From Primorskyibacter sedentarius (GTDB taxonomy: Bacteria; Pseudomonadota; Alphaproteobacteria; Rhodobacterales; Rhodobacteraceae), in assembly GCF_004342065.1 (NCBI RefSeq), contig NZ_SLZU01000010.1, positions 62,001 through 126,000 on the forward strand: DNA of 64,000 bases, in the 5' to 3' direction. Both the position numbers and the translations under genes were made by a program. Shown here one piece after another: positions 56,360 through 64,000 of the stretch. Each line of letters starts with the position of its first letter. Position 1 is the first letter of the stretch. Under the pieces are notes generated by a model. It saw only the letters and a list, made by a program, of their open reading frames with translations. It did no database searches and was not told the DNA's origin.

Positions 56360-57580
56360 TTGGCCAATCGCCCGCTCAGCCTTGCCTCGTATCTGGCCCT
56401 TCCGCGCAAGCGCACGTCGGACCTCAGCGTGGCCCCCATGCCGGACCGTCCCAGCGGTCCGCTGGTCTGGGCGCATGCCAGCCAGGGGGAACAGCTTCGG
56501 GCGCTGTCGGATCTGTGCAGACGCCTGCGCCAGCAGCGGGAGGATTTCTCCTGCCTGCTGACCTATTCCAATGGTGCGCAACCCCGGATCGAGCTTGGCG
56601 GCACATTCTGCATGCAGCTTCCGGCAGATACGGCAGTGAATGCCGCTGCCTTTCTTGATCACTGGAAACCCACCGTGGGCCTTTGGACCGGGGCGGAATT
56701 ACACCCGACGCTCTTGCGTCAGGCGGCCGATCGCAACTGCGCGCTTGCCCTTCTGGACATTCGCGACATGCCCTTCACCACCAGCGCGCCGCGATGGCTG
56801 GGCGACACGGTGACTGCAACGCTCCGCCTGTTCGACCGGCATTTTGCCGTCAACGGCAATGCTTTGCGGCGGTTGCGGCGTCTGGGGCTGCAGGGCAGCT
56901 CTGTCCGGGTCGCGGGGCCTTTGCTGGAAACGCCCCTTCCGCTGCCCTGCAACGATGGCGAACACAGCGAAGCCGCGGCCATTCTGGCCGGTCGGCCCGT
57001 CTGGCTGGCGGCAAGGGTGCAGCGGGAGGAAGTCGATATCGTGCTGCATGCTTTCCGGCACGTGCGGCGCCTCGCCCATCGGCTGCTTCTGGTAATCCTG
57101 CCGGATGTGGGCGTCGATCCTGTCGCGATCCTGAGTGAGCTTGAGGACAGCAAGTTGCGCCACGTCTGCTGGGATACCGGAGAGCAGCCGAACGAAGCGA
57201 CAGAGGTGCTTCTGGTTGTCGACACGGCAGAGCTGGGCCTGTGGTACCGCCTTGCGCCTGTCAGCTTTGTAGGCACGTCGCTGTTGGTCGGGCATCAGGG
57301 GCGCGACCCGTATGAGGCGACAGCGCTTGGGTCGGCCGTGCTGCATGGCCCCAATGTGGGGCGCTACCTTCAAAGCTATGCAAAGCTGGACAAGGCGGGC
57401 GCGGCAAAGCTCGTCACCGATGCAGAGACCCTGGCCGCTTCCGTGTCACAGCTGATCGCCCCGGACCGCGCGGCGCAGATGGCGCATGCCGGGTGGGAGG
57501 TCGTGTCCGAGGGGGCAGAGCTGGCCAATCAGGTCATCGAATTTCTCAATGACGCTCTGGACACGGCGGAGGCAGAGTAA
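56360..57580 (+). CDS. waaA: Kdo transferase-like glycosyltransferase
   Basis: WaaA adds Kdo residues to lipid A. The 406-residue product has the glycosyltransferase-N (KdtA) pattern [17 protein letters not shown], retaining the Gly-Glu pair of the proposed catalytic site, and a GT-B C-terminal part with [37 protein letters not shown]. It lacks the N-terminal membrane helix usual in WaaA. The start is TTG 56360, two bases after the DUF4170 stop, with no better alternative. lpxK overlaps its stop. A variant paralogue is possible, since the N-terminus is shorter. Confidence 0.8.
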   Translation: MANRPLSLASYLALPRKRTSDLSVAPMPDRPSGPLVWAHASQGEQLRALSDLCRRLRQQREDFSCLLTYSNGAQPRIELGGTFCMQLPADTAVNAAAFLDHWKPTVGLWTGAELHPTLLRQAADRNCALALLDIRDMPFTTSAPRWLGDTVTATLRLFDRHFAVNGNALRRLRRLGLQGSSVRVAGPLLETPLPLPCNDGEHSEAAAILAGRPVWLAARVQREEVDIVLHAFRHVRRLAHRLLLVILPDVGVDPVAILSELEDSKLRHVCWDTGEQPNEATEVLLVVDTAELGLWYRLAPVSFVGTSLLVGHQGRDPYEATALGSAVLHGPNVGRYLQSYAKLDKAGAAKLVTDAETLAASVSQLIAPDRAAQMAHAGWEVVSEGAELANQVIEFLNDALDTAEAE

Positions 57581-58587
57581 TGCGCGCGCCCCTTTTCTGG
57601 GATAACCCGCCGGAACAGCCGGGCTGGCAGGCGCGGGTTCTGACGCCCCTGTCCTACCTGACGGCGGCGGCAACGGCGCGGCGCGTGGCGCGGGCCGGAG
57701 AACGGCTGGCGAAGCCCGTGATCTGTATCGGCAATATCAACGCGGGCGGCACCGGCAAGACGCCCACGACAATCGCGCTTGTGCAGCGTCTGATCGGGAT
57801 GGGCTGTGCGCCTCATGTCGTCTCTCGCGGGTATGGCGGATCGGAAAACGGGCCTGTGCGCGTTGATCCCGCGCGCCACGATGCCGCCCGCGTGGGGGAT
57901 GAGCCGCTGCTGCTGTCCGCCTTCTGCCCCGCCTGGGTTGCGAAAGACCGCGCCGCAGGTGCACGCGCGGCCATTCAGGACGGCGCGGATGTCATCGTGA
58001 TGGATGACGGTTTTCAGAATCCGGCAATCATCAAGGATCTATCAATCGTCGTTGTCGATGCGGCCCGGGGCTTCGGCAACGGGCTTTGCATGCCCGCCGG
58101 TCCATTGCGGGAACCTGTCGCCGCGGGTCTGGCGCGGGCCGATCTTGTCCTGTCAATCGGCGGCCCCGCTGCGCAACGGCGGTTCTGCGATGCTTGGGGC
58201 CCGTCGCTCAAGCTCCCACATGTCACCGGTGCGCTGGAACCCTTGCCAACCGGGATGGACTGGGCCGACACGCGGCTGCTTGCCTTCGCAGGTATCGGCC
58301 ACCCGGAGAAATTCTTCGCCACCCTGCGCAGCCTCGGCGCAGACGTCCTGCGCGCCGAAGGTTTGAGCGACCACCAGCCGCTTACACCGGCGCTGATGGC
58401 AAGGCTTGAAAACGAAGCGCTGTTACTGGGTGCGAACCTCGTGACCACTGAAAAGGATGCTGTCCGTCTGCCCGCGAGTTTTCGGCAGAAAGTTCTGACC
58501 TTGCCGGTCAGGCTGGACGTGTCTGACTGGACCTGTCTGGACAGCCGCATCGCGGAACTCCTCAACGTCGAGGGCCCGGCAGGCTGA
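57580..58587 (+). CDS. lpxK: Tetraacyldisaccharide 4'-kinase
   Basis: LpxK phosphorylates the 4' position of the lipid A disaccharide. The 335-residue protein has the P-loop [11 protein letters not shown] (51-61), the early hydrophobic [21 protein letters not shown] (Asp-Asp pair) and [10 protein letters not shown] near the C-terminus. Its ATG overlaps the stop TAA of waaA by one base (TAATG). It ends the envelope operon, followed by a hairpin at 58728. Confidence 0.95.
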   Translation: MRAPLFWDNPPEQPGWQARVLTPLSYLTAAATARRVARAGERLAKPVICIGNINAGGTGKTPTTIALVQRLIGMGCAPHVVSRGYGGSENGPVRVDPARHDAARVGDEPLLLSAFCPAWVAKDRAAGARAAIQDGADVIVMDDGFQNPAIIKDLSIVVVDAARGFGNGLCMPAGPLREPVAAGLARADLVLSIGGPAAQRRFCDAWGPSLKLPHVTGALEPLPTGMDWADTRLLAFAGIGHPEKFFATLRSLGADVLRAEGLSDHQPLTPALMARLENEALLLGANLVTTEKDAVRLPASFRQKVLTLPVRLDVSDWTCLDSRIAELLNVEGPAG

Positions 58588-58727
58588 AAAGCTGGGCACA
58601 GCCTGACCCGCACGCACACTCTCCTGCGCGATGGACAGAAATCAACCGTGATCCGAAGGGGCTACGGACGCATGCATCCCTTGACAGGGTGAACCAAGAG
58701 ATCCCGATAAGGCAGAGAAGCGCCTCC

Positions 58728-58757
58728 GGCCCGGGCTTTCTATATCCCGGGCCTGTC
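58728..58757. terminator. Hairpin between lpxK and the degP-like gene
   Basis: GGCCCGGG (58728-58735) pairs perfectly with CCCGGGCC (58746-58753) around a 10-base loop. It lies 140 bases after lpxK and about 90 bases after the convergent protease gene. TGTCTTTG follows on the plus strand and AGCCC on the other, so it could serve both. Confidence 0.5.
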
Positions 58758-58840
58758 TTTGGCAGTTGTTGCCAAGCCTCGATCTTTGTCCTTCGCCCTC
58801 GTCGCTCGCTTTTGACTTGCCTTCTTTGGCTGCGTCCATG

Positions 58841-60244
58841 TCAGCGCATCACCAGAAAAACGCGTGCCGTGCCGCGTTGGATTGTCAGCGCCAAGGCACC
58901 GTTTACCTGCGACAATTGCCGACGCAACTCGCCTAGCGAACCGACGGGTACACGGTTCACGGCAAGAATGATGTCGCCAACCTCCAGGCCCGAACGCGCC
59001 GCGCGGCTGCCCGGATCAAGACGCGCGATCACGGCACCTTCGAGATCACCGTAGAAGGGATCGCCCGGCCTCAAGTCGCGGATTTCCGCACCTGCCAGCC
59101 GATCAAGGGCACGGTCCGTGACGTGGGCTGCAACCAATCCTGCCTCGCGCATCGTGGCCTTCACGCTCATGGGCTGTCCGTCCCGGATCACGTCCAGTTC
59201 AACCTCCGAGCCGACCCGCTTCAACCCGATCTGGCTGCGCAGATCGGCGGAACCGGCCACGGACCTGCCATCCACCGCAACGATCAGATCCCCGGCCTGC
59301 AACCCGGCCTTGTCTGCCGCGCTGTCCGGTTCGACCTGTGTGACGACCGCGCCGACCCCCGCTTCGATCCCAAGTGCGTCGGCCAGATCGGGGGTGAAAT
59401 CCTGTATCATGACGCCAAGCTGACCCCGACGCACCTCGCCATATTCGATCAGCTGTTCCAGGACTGCCTGTGCCATATTCGCAGGCACAGAGAAACCGAT
59501 ACCGACATTGCCGCCTGACGGTGCGATGATCGCCGTATTAATGCCGACAAGCCGACCGTCCAGCGTAACCAGCGCGCCACCGGAATTGCCGGGATTGATG
59601 GAGGCGTCCGTCTGGATGAAGTCTTCGTACCCGTCGACATTCAGCCCGCTGCGACCAAGCGCGCTGACGATGCCGGAGGTCACGGTCTGTCCCAATCCGA
59701 ACGGGTTGCCGATGGCAAGCACGTAGTCGCCCACCTGCAACCGGTCACTATCGCCCAGTTCGAGCGCTGTGATGTCCTCGGCATCGATCCGCAAAAGCGC
59801 GATATCCGTGCCTGCATCGCTCCCGATCAGTTCGGCATCAAATTGACGCCGGTCCTTGAGCGTCACGATAATCCGGTCGCCGTTCTCCACCACGTGATGG
59901 TTGGTCAGAACATAGCCCTCTTCCGCGTCAACGATGACGCCCGAACCGGCGCTCATCTGTCGGCGTGGAGAGGGCTGTTGCGGCATGGGCTGCATGTCGA
60001 AGAACCGTCGAAAGAACGGATCGTTGAAAAGCGGGTTCATCTCTGGGGTCTGGTGGCTTTCGACCGAGATGTTCACCACCGCGGGGGTCACTTCTGCCAT
60101 GAGAGGCGCCAAGGTCGGCAAGCCGTCCTCGTTGCGGAACAGCGGTGCGTCTGCGGTCTGTGCCGGGGCCTGCACGGCCAGAATGAAGGTCGCAACGCAA
60201 AGAGCCGACACCAAGCGGCCAATTCTAACTATTGCGGCGGGCAT
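58841..60244 (-). CDS. Do-type periplasmic serine protease/chaperone with two PDZ domains
   Basis: The 467-residue DegP/DegQ-type protein refolds or degrades damaged envelope proteins. It has a signal peptide (LVSALCVATFILAVQAPAQT, ending near 30), a trypsin-like domain with His117 (VLTNHHVVE), Asp147 (GTDIALL) and Ser221 (NPGNSGGAL), then two PDZ domains (about 270-350, RRGQLGVMIQDF, and 380-465). ATG 60244 has AAGGAG seven bases upstream; the frame is open upstream, but the strong site decides. It stands 351 bases after three sHSP genes in the same direction. Confidence 0.94.
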   Translation of the reverse strand: MPAAIVRIGRLVSALCVATFILAVQAPAQTADAPLFRNEDGLPTLAPLMAEVTPAVVNISVESHQTPEMNPLFNDPFFRRFFDMQPMPQQPSPRRQMSAGSGVIVDAEEGYVLTNHHVVENGDRIIVTLKDRRQFDAELIGSDAGTDIALLRIDAEDITALELGDSDRLQVGDYVLAIGNPFGLGQTVTSGIVSALGRSGLNVDGYEDFIQTDASINPGNSGGALVTLDGRLVGINTAIIAPSGGNVGIGFSVPANMAQAVLEQLIEYGEVRRGQLGVMIQDFTPDLADALGIEAGVGAVVTQVEPDSAADKAGLQAGDLIVAVDGRSVAGSADLRSQIGLKRVGSEVELDVIRDGQPMSVKATMREAGLVAAHVTDRALDRLAGAEIRDLRPGDPFYGDLEGAVIARLDPGSRAARSGLEVGDIILAVNRVPVGSLGELRRQLSQVNGALALTIQRGTARVFLVMR

Positions 60245-60595
60245 TAACTGTCTCCTTGTTCCGGAAGGGGTGGACAAGGGGACCTGCGCCACCCGGTTTG
60301 CGAATTTGGACACGTGGCGCGGCGGGGGCCGCCGCGCATCAAAATTTTTGGCTGCAGACCCGATCAAGGCTCTGACGGATTTTGCCAAGGATGCCATCTG
60401 CGCCAACTTCGGTATCATCAGCCACTTCGGTGAAATCGCCGTTGGTCCCACTGTCAAAGGCCTCTGCGCGGTTCAGGTGTTCCCGGCCCGCCTGTCTGGG
60501 TCCTTCTTCAGCGCTCGCGGATGCCCTGAAAGCGCCGGGGATATCGGCCAATTTGAGCGGTGGTGCGGCCGGTCAATTCCGGCCGCCCATCTCGA
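60245..60595. other. Gap between sHSP and protease genes
   Basis: About 350 bases hold no convincing gene. A minus-strand frame of 70 codons (60339-60551) starts with TTG and lacks a ribosome site. The hairpin described at 60565-60586 and a GC-rich segment around 60310-60345 (CGCGGCGGGGGCCGCCGCG, self-complementary) are the visible structures. I see no promoter for the protease that I can support. Confidence 0.4.
60565..60586 (-). terminator. Hairpin after the third sHSP gene
   Basis: GCGGCCGG (60565-60572) and CCGGCCGC (60579-60586) form a perfect 8-bp stem around TCAATT, ten bases after the stop of the sHSP gene on the minus strand. No T-tract follows, so it may attenuate rather than end transcription into the protease gene. 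Confidence 0.45.
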
Positions 60596-61105
60596 TCATG
60601 CCGCTTTGACGGGGATCCGTTTGATCCGCGCCTGCGCCTCGTCCGATTTTGGCAGCGTGACGGTCAGAACGCCGTGCTTGAACTCAGCTTCGGCCTTGTC
60701 GGTATCAATGCCGGGCGGCAGCGGGATCGTCCGGTAGAAGGCCCCGTAAGAGCGTTCGGACATGTAGACACCCTTGCGCGTTTCCTCGTGTTCGAGCTTC
60801 TTCTCACCACGTATTGTCAGCGCGTCGCCCGACAGCGAGATGTCGATGTCTTCTTCGCTCATGCCGGGGAGTTCGACCTCGATCGTGACATTAGCCTCCG
60901 TCTCCGCCACATCGGTGCTTGGCCCGAACATGCCGACGGGGCTCGACCTTCCGTTCCAGCCGTTTTCGACCCGGCTCCAGAAGTTTTCAAAGACATCGTT
61001 GATGTCTCGTTGAAGTTTGACGAGCGGGTTGCTTTCGACCGCGGTGTCTTTGGACGGGGTCTTTTCCCTGTCACGTCCCCACGGGATAAGATCGCCGATC
61101 TGCAT
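60596..61105 (-). CDS. Hsp20/alpha-crystallin small heat-shock protein (third of three)
   Basis: The 169-residue holdase chaperone has a long N-terminal arm (PSKDTAVESNPLVKLQRDINDVF and WNGRSSPVGMFGPSTDVAE) and an alpha-crystallin domain with VTIEVELPGMSEEDIDISL and the AFYRTIPLPPGID segment, ending in a PVKAA-like tail with IKRIPV (an IxI-type anchor). It starts at ATG 61105 after AAGGAGG with eight bases spacing. It is last in a three-gene sHSP operon, 26 bases after the previous gene, and precedes the protease gene. Confidence 0.95.
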   Translation of the reverse strand: MQIGDLIPWGRDREKTPSKDTAVESNPLVKLQRDINDVFENFWSRVENGWNGRSSPVGMFGPSTDVAETEANVTIEVELPGMSEEDIDISLSGDALTIRGEKKLEHEETRKGVYMSERSYGAFYRTIPLPPGIDTDKAEAEFKHGVLTVTLPKSDEAQARIKRIPVKAA

Positions 61106-61131
61106 TTTCCTTTCCTCCTTTCCGATACGCG

Positions 61132-61533
61132 TCAGACCGCCTTGACAGCGATTTTCTTCGGCTTGGCCTCTGCGGCGCGTGGCAGTTCCAGTCGTAAAAC
61201 GCCGTTCTTGACGCTGGCCTTGATCTTGTTTTGGTCAACTGCGTCCGACAGCGTGAAGACCCGGCTATATCCGCCTTCGCGGTATTCCGAAGACAGACGG
61301 CGGTAGCCTTCGGGAGCATGCGGTTTGATGTGGCCGGTCAAGGTCAGAACCTGACGCTCAAGCGTCACATCAATGTCACCCGGCGCCACGCCCGGCATGT
61401 CGGCGAGGATGACGGTCATGTCGTCTTTTTCGAAGATGTCGACTGCTGGCGTGAACATATGTTCCACCTGGTCGCCTGCACCATTCCGGGATGCAACATC
61501 GCGGCCATCTTGGGTTGCGAGTTCGAGTGCCAT
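61132..61533 (-). CDS. Hsp20/alpha-crystallin small heat-shock protein (second of three)
   Basis: This 133-residue sHSP is shorter, with a short N-terminal arm (ALELATQDGRDVASRNGAGD) before the alpha-crystallin domain: VEHMFTPAVDIFEKDDMTVILADMPGVAPGDIDVTLERQ by pattern, then EGGYSRVFTLSDAVDQNKIKASVKNGVLRLELP, and C-terminal KKIAVKAV. Such short members may hetero-oligomerise with longer ones. AAAGGAGG lies six bases from ATG 61533. It is 24 bases after the first sHSP gene. Confidence 0.95.
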   Translation of the reverse strand: MALELATQDGRDVASRNGAGDQVEHMFTPAVDIFEKDDMTVILADMPGVAPGDIDVTLERQVLTLTGHIKPHAPEGYRRLSSEYREGGYSRVFTLSDAVDQNKIKASVKNGVLRLELPRAAEAKPKKIAVKAV

Positions 61534-61557
61534 GATGATCCTCCTTTCTACACTGGC

Positions 61558-61998
61558 TTACGATTTGATTTCGATGCGCTTGGGCTTTTCATCTTCGGGG
61601 CGCTGCATCTCGACGGTCAGCACGCCGTTTTCGAACCGGGCATCGACCTGATCGGCCTCAACACGGAACGGAAGCTCGACCGAGCGAGAGAATTTGCCCT
61701 TCGGTCGCTCGCGCCGATGCCAGGTCAGGTCGTCATCACTGTCGTGATCGCTGAATTCGCCGCGGATGGAGATCGCCGAATTCCGGACGGTGATCTCGAT
61801 ATCATCTTGTGACAGGCCGGGAAGTTCGGCTGTCATCACGATGCTGTCCTCACCGGTCCAGAAATTCACCGGCGGATAGCTCGCAACAGAGCGCGAAGTG
61901 CCCAGACCATCAAACAGCCGGTTCATCTGGCTCTGCATACGGCGCATATCGACGAACGGATCGGTCCCGGCGAAGGGATCAAAGCGTGTGTGAAGCAT
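61558..61998 (-). CDS. Hsp20/alpha-crystallin small heat-shock protein (first of three)
   Basis: The 146-residue sHSP begins MLHTRFDPFAGTDPFVDMRRMQSQMNRLFDG by pattern, an N-terminal type common in bacterial class A sHSPs. Its alpha-crystallin domain includes DSIVMTAELPGLSQDDIEITV and KFSRSVELPFRVEAD, ending in KPKRIEIKS (IxI motif). ATG 61998 has GGAGG at six bases spacing; ATG 62004 is one base from that site and less likely. It leads the operon; no heat-shock sigma or ROSE element is convincing upstream. Confidence 0.95.
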   Translation of the reverse strand: MLHTRFDPFAGTDPFVDMRRMQSQMNRLFDGLGTSRSVASYPPVNFWTGEDSIVMTAELPGLSQDDIEITVRNSAISIRGEFSDHDSDDDLTWHRRERPKGKFSRSVELPFRVEADQVDARFENGVLTVEMQRPEDEKPKRIEIKS

Positions 61999-62681
61999 GG
62001 TCATCCTCCTTTCCTTTGCTCACGTGATACTCGCGGCCGGGCCGCCAAAGCGTACAGGTTTGCAATGACTGCACAGTGGCAGGTCAGGCACGATCCATTT
62101 TCGGGAGATACCGACGTGGCGGGTTGCAGGAGGAACGCAACGCCAAAGCCCTGACGCAAAGATCCGCGCCAAGCCTGACTGGCAGCCAAATGAGCGATTG
62201 CGCAGCGCCAATCGCCGGTTCCACTACCTGGGGACCCGCCAACGGCATCCCCACGCCAATTCAGGTGGAAACACGCCTTTGAAATATCAAGTGGCCGGCC
62301 GGAATATTTCTGCGCGATTCCCACATCAATGTGCAATTCCAGTCCGGGTCAGATGACGGAGGAGGAGGCGTCGCAACAAACCAAGTTCGATACGTGGTAT
62401 TTCGTGCTGGCCTTTATCGACGTCCTGTTCGTACAGGATCCGTGGTCGCGTTCCCATGCCATATCTCTACCGATATAATCGATGGGCCTGCTCGATCTTT
62501 TTAAACGTCTAACAAGGGAACGGTGCGGGTGGCACCTTTCGCGCATAGAAAAGACGGAGACTTGGGCACAGTGCCGAGCTAACGCACGTGTTTAATAGAT
62601 TCTCAGGCGCTTCTTCTTCGCGGGGTAAGATGTGGGGCAGCTAGCCTTTCGCCACCTTTTGCCGGTGAAATCAAAGGCAAA
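61999..62681. other. Region between sHSP operon and tRNA-Arg
   Basis: Nearly 700 bases contain no intact gene. The segment next to the sHSP start must hold their promoter, but no consensus sigma-32 or -70 site stands out. A short FtsH-like remnant is at 62353-62478. The rest, 62479-62681, is AT-richer and shows no family match in any frame. Confidence 0.45.
62353..62478 (+). pseudogene. Truncated FtsH-like membrane protease N-terminus
   Basis: This 41-codon frame reads MTEEEASQQ then KFDTWYFVLAFIDVLFVQ, which closely follows the N-terminal anchor of FtsH proteases (general form KFxIWYxxxAFxxxxxIQ, followed by a short periplasmic stretch and IPYSxF). After SHAISLP the frame meets TAA where IPYS would be, and no AAA or HExGH region follows before the tRNA. 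It therefore looks like the 5' end of a lost ftsH gene, oriented away from the sHSP operon. The match is by eye, so a chance hydrophobic segment is possible. Confidence 0.5.
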
Positions 62682-62758
62682 TGGCGGACCGAGGAGGATT
62701 CGAACCCCCGACCCCCTGATTCGTAGTCAGGTACTCTATCCAGCTGAGCTATCGGTCC
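62682..62758 (-). tRNA. tRNA-Arg (anticodon ACG)
   Basis: On the minus strand a full cloverleaf folds: acceptor GGACCGA pairs with TCGGTCC, D arm TAGCTCAGCTGGATAGAGT, anticodon loop CTACGAA (anticodon ACG), T arm with GGTTCGAATCC, discriminator G and an encoded CCA. The 77-base gene should read CGN Arg codons after A-to-I editing of position 34. Its 3' end faces the stress-gene island, the usual side for integration events. Confidence 0.95.
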
Positions 62759-62817
62759 GTGAGGGCGGGATTTACCTGTGGGTGGCGGGCATTGCAAGGG
62801 GCAAATGGCAGGAAAAT

Positions 62818-64000
62818 TCAGTCTTCGACCAAATCTTGCATCGGCAGGCAGATCTCGAACCTTGTGCCGCCTTCGTCGCTGGAAACCAGCCGAAGCGTAC
62901 CGCCATGGCCACGCAGCAATTCCTGCGAAATCGCCAGACCCAGACCAGAGCCTCCCTTGCGGGCGCCGCCCTGGAAAGCCTGGAACAGGTGTTCGCGCGC
63001 TTTGGGCGGCAAACCGGGCCCGGTATCGGTCACCTCGATATACCAGTAATTTTCATCTTCGCGGGCCGCGACGTTAATCTCGCCGGGGTTGCCCGTGCCG
63101 ATGATCGCTTGGCGCGCGTTGCGCACGAGGTTCGACAGCGCCCGGTAGAGTTGTTCGCTATCCGCGCGGATCATCAATTGCGCCGGAATATCCTCGGACA
63201 GGCTCAGGTCGTGGTCGCCGATCGCCAGCCTTTCGCTGTCCAGCACATCGCCGACCAGTTCCGCCAGATTGAAACGCGTGAGCGTCGGTGCCGGCTCCTC
63301 TGCCCGGCCAAAGGCCAGCGTGCTTTCGCACAAGGACACGGCGCGCGAGATCGAGTTCACGAGCTTTGGTGCAAGCCTTTGTACGGTGGGATCTTCGGAC
63401 GTTTCGATACGGTCGGTAAACAGCTGAGCCGAGGTCAGGATGTTGCGCAGATCGTGGCTGATTTTCGCCACGGCCCCGCCGAGCTGAGCCAACCGTTCTT
63501 TCTGCTTCAATGCCGAGGTCAGCTGAGTTTCAAGCGATTGCAACGCGTCCTCGGCCTCGCGCAGTTCACGCACGCGCGCGGTGGGACGGATGATCCGCCT
63601 TGTGTCCTCGGGCGAGGCGGCATAAGCGGCCATCTGGCGGACGACCTTCTTGATCGGTTTGACCAGCAACCGGCGCACCGCGAGAAACAGCATCACCGCG
63701 GTGATGACAGAGATTACGGCAGACAGCGCAAGGATGCGCAATCCATAGTCGATCATCGCCATGCGCAATGGCGCGGTTTCCATCGTGACCTCGATCAGCA
63801 GGCCAGCATCGCGCAGCGGGTTGCCGATAACCCGGATCATGCGGTCCTCCGGGTTGGCCAATTGCGCGACCGCATCGCGGATCAGCGTGATCGCAGACGG
63901 ATCCCGAAGGTCATATGTTTCCGAAATCGGATGCGGCATCGGCGAGGACAGCACCAACTGTCGCGCCTCATCGCGGCGCAGCACGATGTTGAAGACGCCC
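62818..64000 (-). CDS. Sensor histidine kinase (5' end beyond window)
   Basis: About 393 residues are visible; the N-terminus lies past the right edge. After a sensor part there is one membrane helix (LRILALSAVISVITAVMLFLAV), a HAMP-like linker (RRLLVKPIKKVVRQMAAYA), a coiled coil, then HisKA with the phospho-acceptor in AKISHDLRNILTSAQL, and HATPase motifs NLVRNARQAI (N box), EVTDTGPGLP (G1) and GGSGLGLAIS (G2). It ends 59 bases from tRNA-Arg. The response-regulator partner is not in view. Confidence 0.93.
   Translation of the reverse strand, partial: GVFNIVLRRDEARQLVLSSPMPHPISETYDLRDPSAITLIRDAVAQLANPEDRMIRVIGNPLRDAGLLIEVTMETAPLRMAMIDYGLRILALSAVISVITAVMLFLAVRRLLVKPIKKVVRQMAAYAASPEDTRRIIRPTARVRELREAEDALQSLETQLTSALKQKERLAQLGGAVAKISHDLRNILTSAQLFTDRIETSEDPTVQRLAPKLVNSISRAVSLCESTLAFGRAEEPAPTLTRFNLAELVGDVLDSERLAIGDHDLSLSEDIPAQLMIRADSEQLYRALSNLVRNARQAIIGTGNPGEINVAAREDENYWYIEVTDTGPGLPPKAREHLFQAFQGGARKGGSGLGLAISQELLRGHGGTLRLVSSDEGGTRFEICLPMQDLVED

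Noticed and set aside
58642-58839. Minus-strand frame of 65 codons starting one base after the protease stop
   Set aside because: It has no ribosome site, contains the 58728-58753 hairpin and has a composition unlike a folded protein (Ser/Arg/Gly-rich).
58588-58840. Attachment-site duplicate of the tRNA-Arg 3' end marking an island boundary
   Set aside because: No copy of the T-arm/acceptor segment could be found in this stretch, and no integrase gene is present.
60339-60551. Minus-strand 70-codon frame between the sHSP and protease genes
   Set aside because: It starts with TTG without a ribosome site and matches no family. It cannot be excluded but cannot be supported.
61999-62120. ROSE or FourU RNA thermometer before the first sHSP gene
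   Set aside because: The ribosome site region (AAAGGAAAGGAGG) lacks the UUGCU or UUUU pairing partner expected close by.

Overview
The window looks like chromosomal DNA of a marine alphaproteobacterium of the order Rhodobacterales (Roseobacter group / Rhodobacteraceae). This is inferred from high GC, densely packed genes with many GTGA/ATGA stop-start overlaps, and gene orders typical of that group: ubiK/lgt/MidA-like/pgeF/Lrp/trxB; rpoZ-relA/spoT-pdxJ-acpS-lepB-rnc-era-recO; leuS-lptE-holA; pmbA-cysQ-DUF4170-waaA-lpxK. A VPLPA-CTERM protein, an RTX protein and a single-chain ATP sulfurylase/APS kinase also fit. No plasmid, phage, IS or CRISPR hallmark is visible.

Layout. 1-7.6 kb: lipoprotein maturation (lgt), peptidoglycan editing (pgeF), thioredoxin reductase with a divergent Lrp-type regulator, an RraB-like protein, and sulfate activation in which an EPS-regulator-like winged helix is fused in frame to ATP sulfurylase-APS kinase. 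7.6-12.2 kb: an accessory exported/surface stretch (VPLPA-CTERM protein, RTX protein, lytic transglycosylase, degenerate receiver domain). 12.2-14.6 kb: a glutathionyl-hydroquinone reductase-like protein and a PatB-type C-S lyase. 14.7-17.2 kb: def, a catalytically broken second def, fmt and two small membrane proteins. 17.3-21.1 kb, minus strand: TRIC-like channel, rnhA, methyltransferase, DUF3429, ispH, NYN-domain protein. 21.2-31.5 kb, plus strand: folK, rpoZ, relA/spoT, DUF2062, pdxJ, acpS, lepB, rnc, an EamA transporter, era, DUF1491, recO. 31.5-39.3 kb: META lipoprotein, pgsA, moaD/moaE, OmpA-family protein, ubiA head-to-head with rsmE, glutamate-cysteine ligase.

39.5-58.6 kb: Hint-domain protein, FadR-type regulator, GT4 glycosyltransferase, leuS-lptE-holA, a GST, a BaiN-like flavoprotein overlapping an MscS channel, crotonase-SDR pair, DUF2125 protein, and a TldE/CysQ/DUF4170/Kdo-transferase/lpxK envelope operon. 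58.8-62.8 kb: a stress island of a Do-type protease and three tandem small heat-shock proteins beside tRNA-Arg(ACG), with what looks like the truncated N-terminus of an FtsH protease. The window ends inside a sensor histidine kinase.

Most of the window is housekeeping: translation start and end processing (def, fmt, leuS), ribosome and RNA processing (era, rnc, rsmE, rnhA), stringent response (rpoZ, relA/spoT), and outer-membrane biogenesis (lgt, lptE, waaA, lpxK, OmpA). The least ordinary items are the winged-helix/ATP-sulfurylase/APS-kinase fusion, the pseudo-deformylase, and the sHSP-DegP-(FtsH remnant) island at a tRNA gene.
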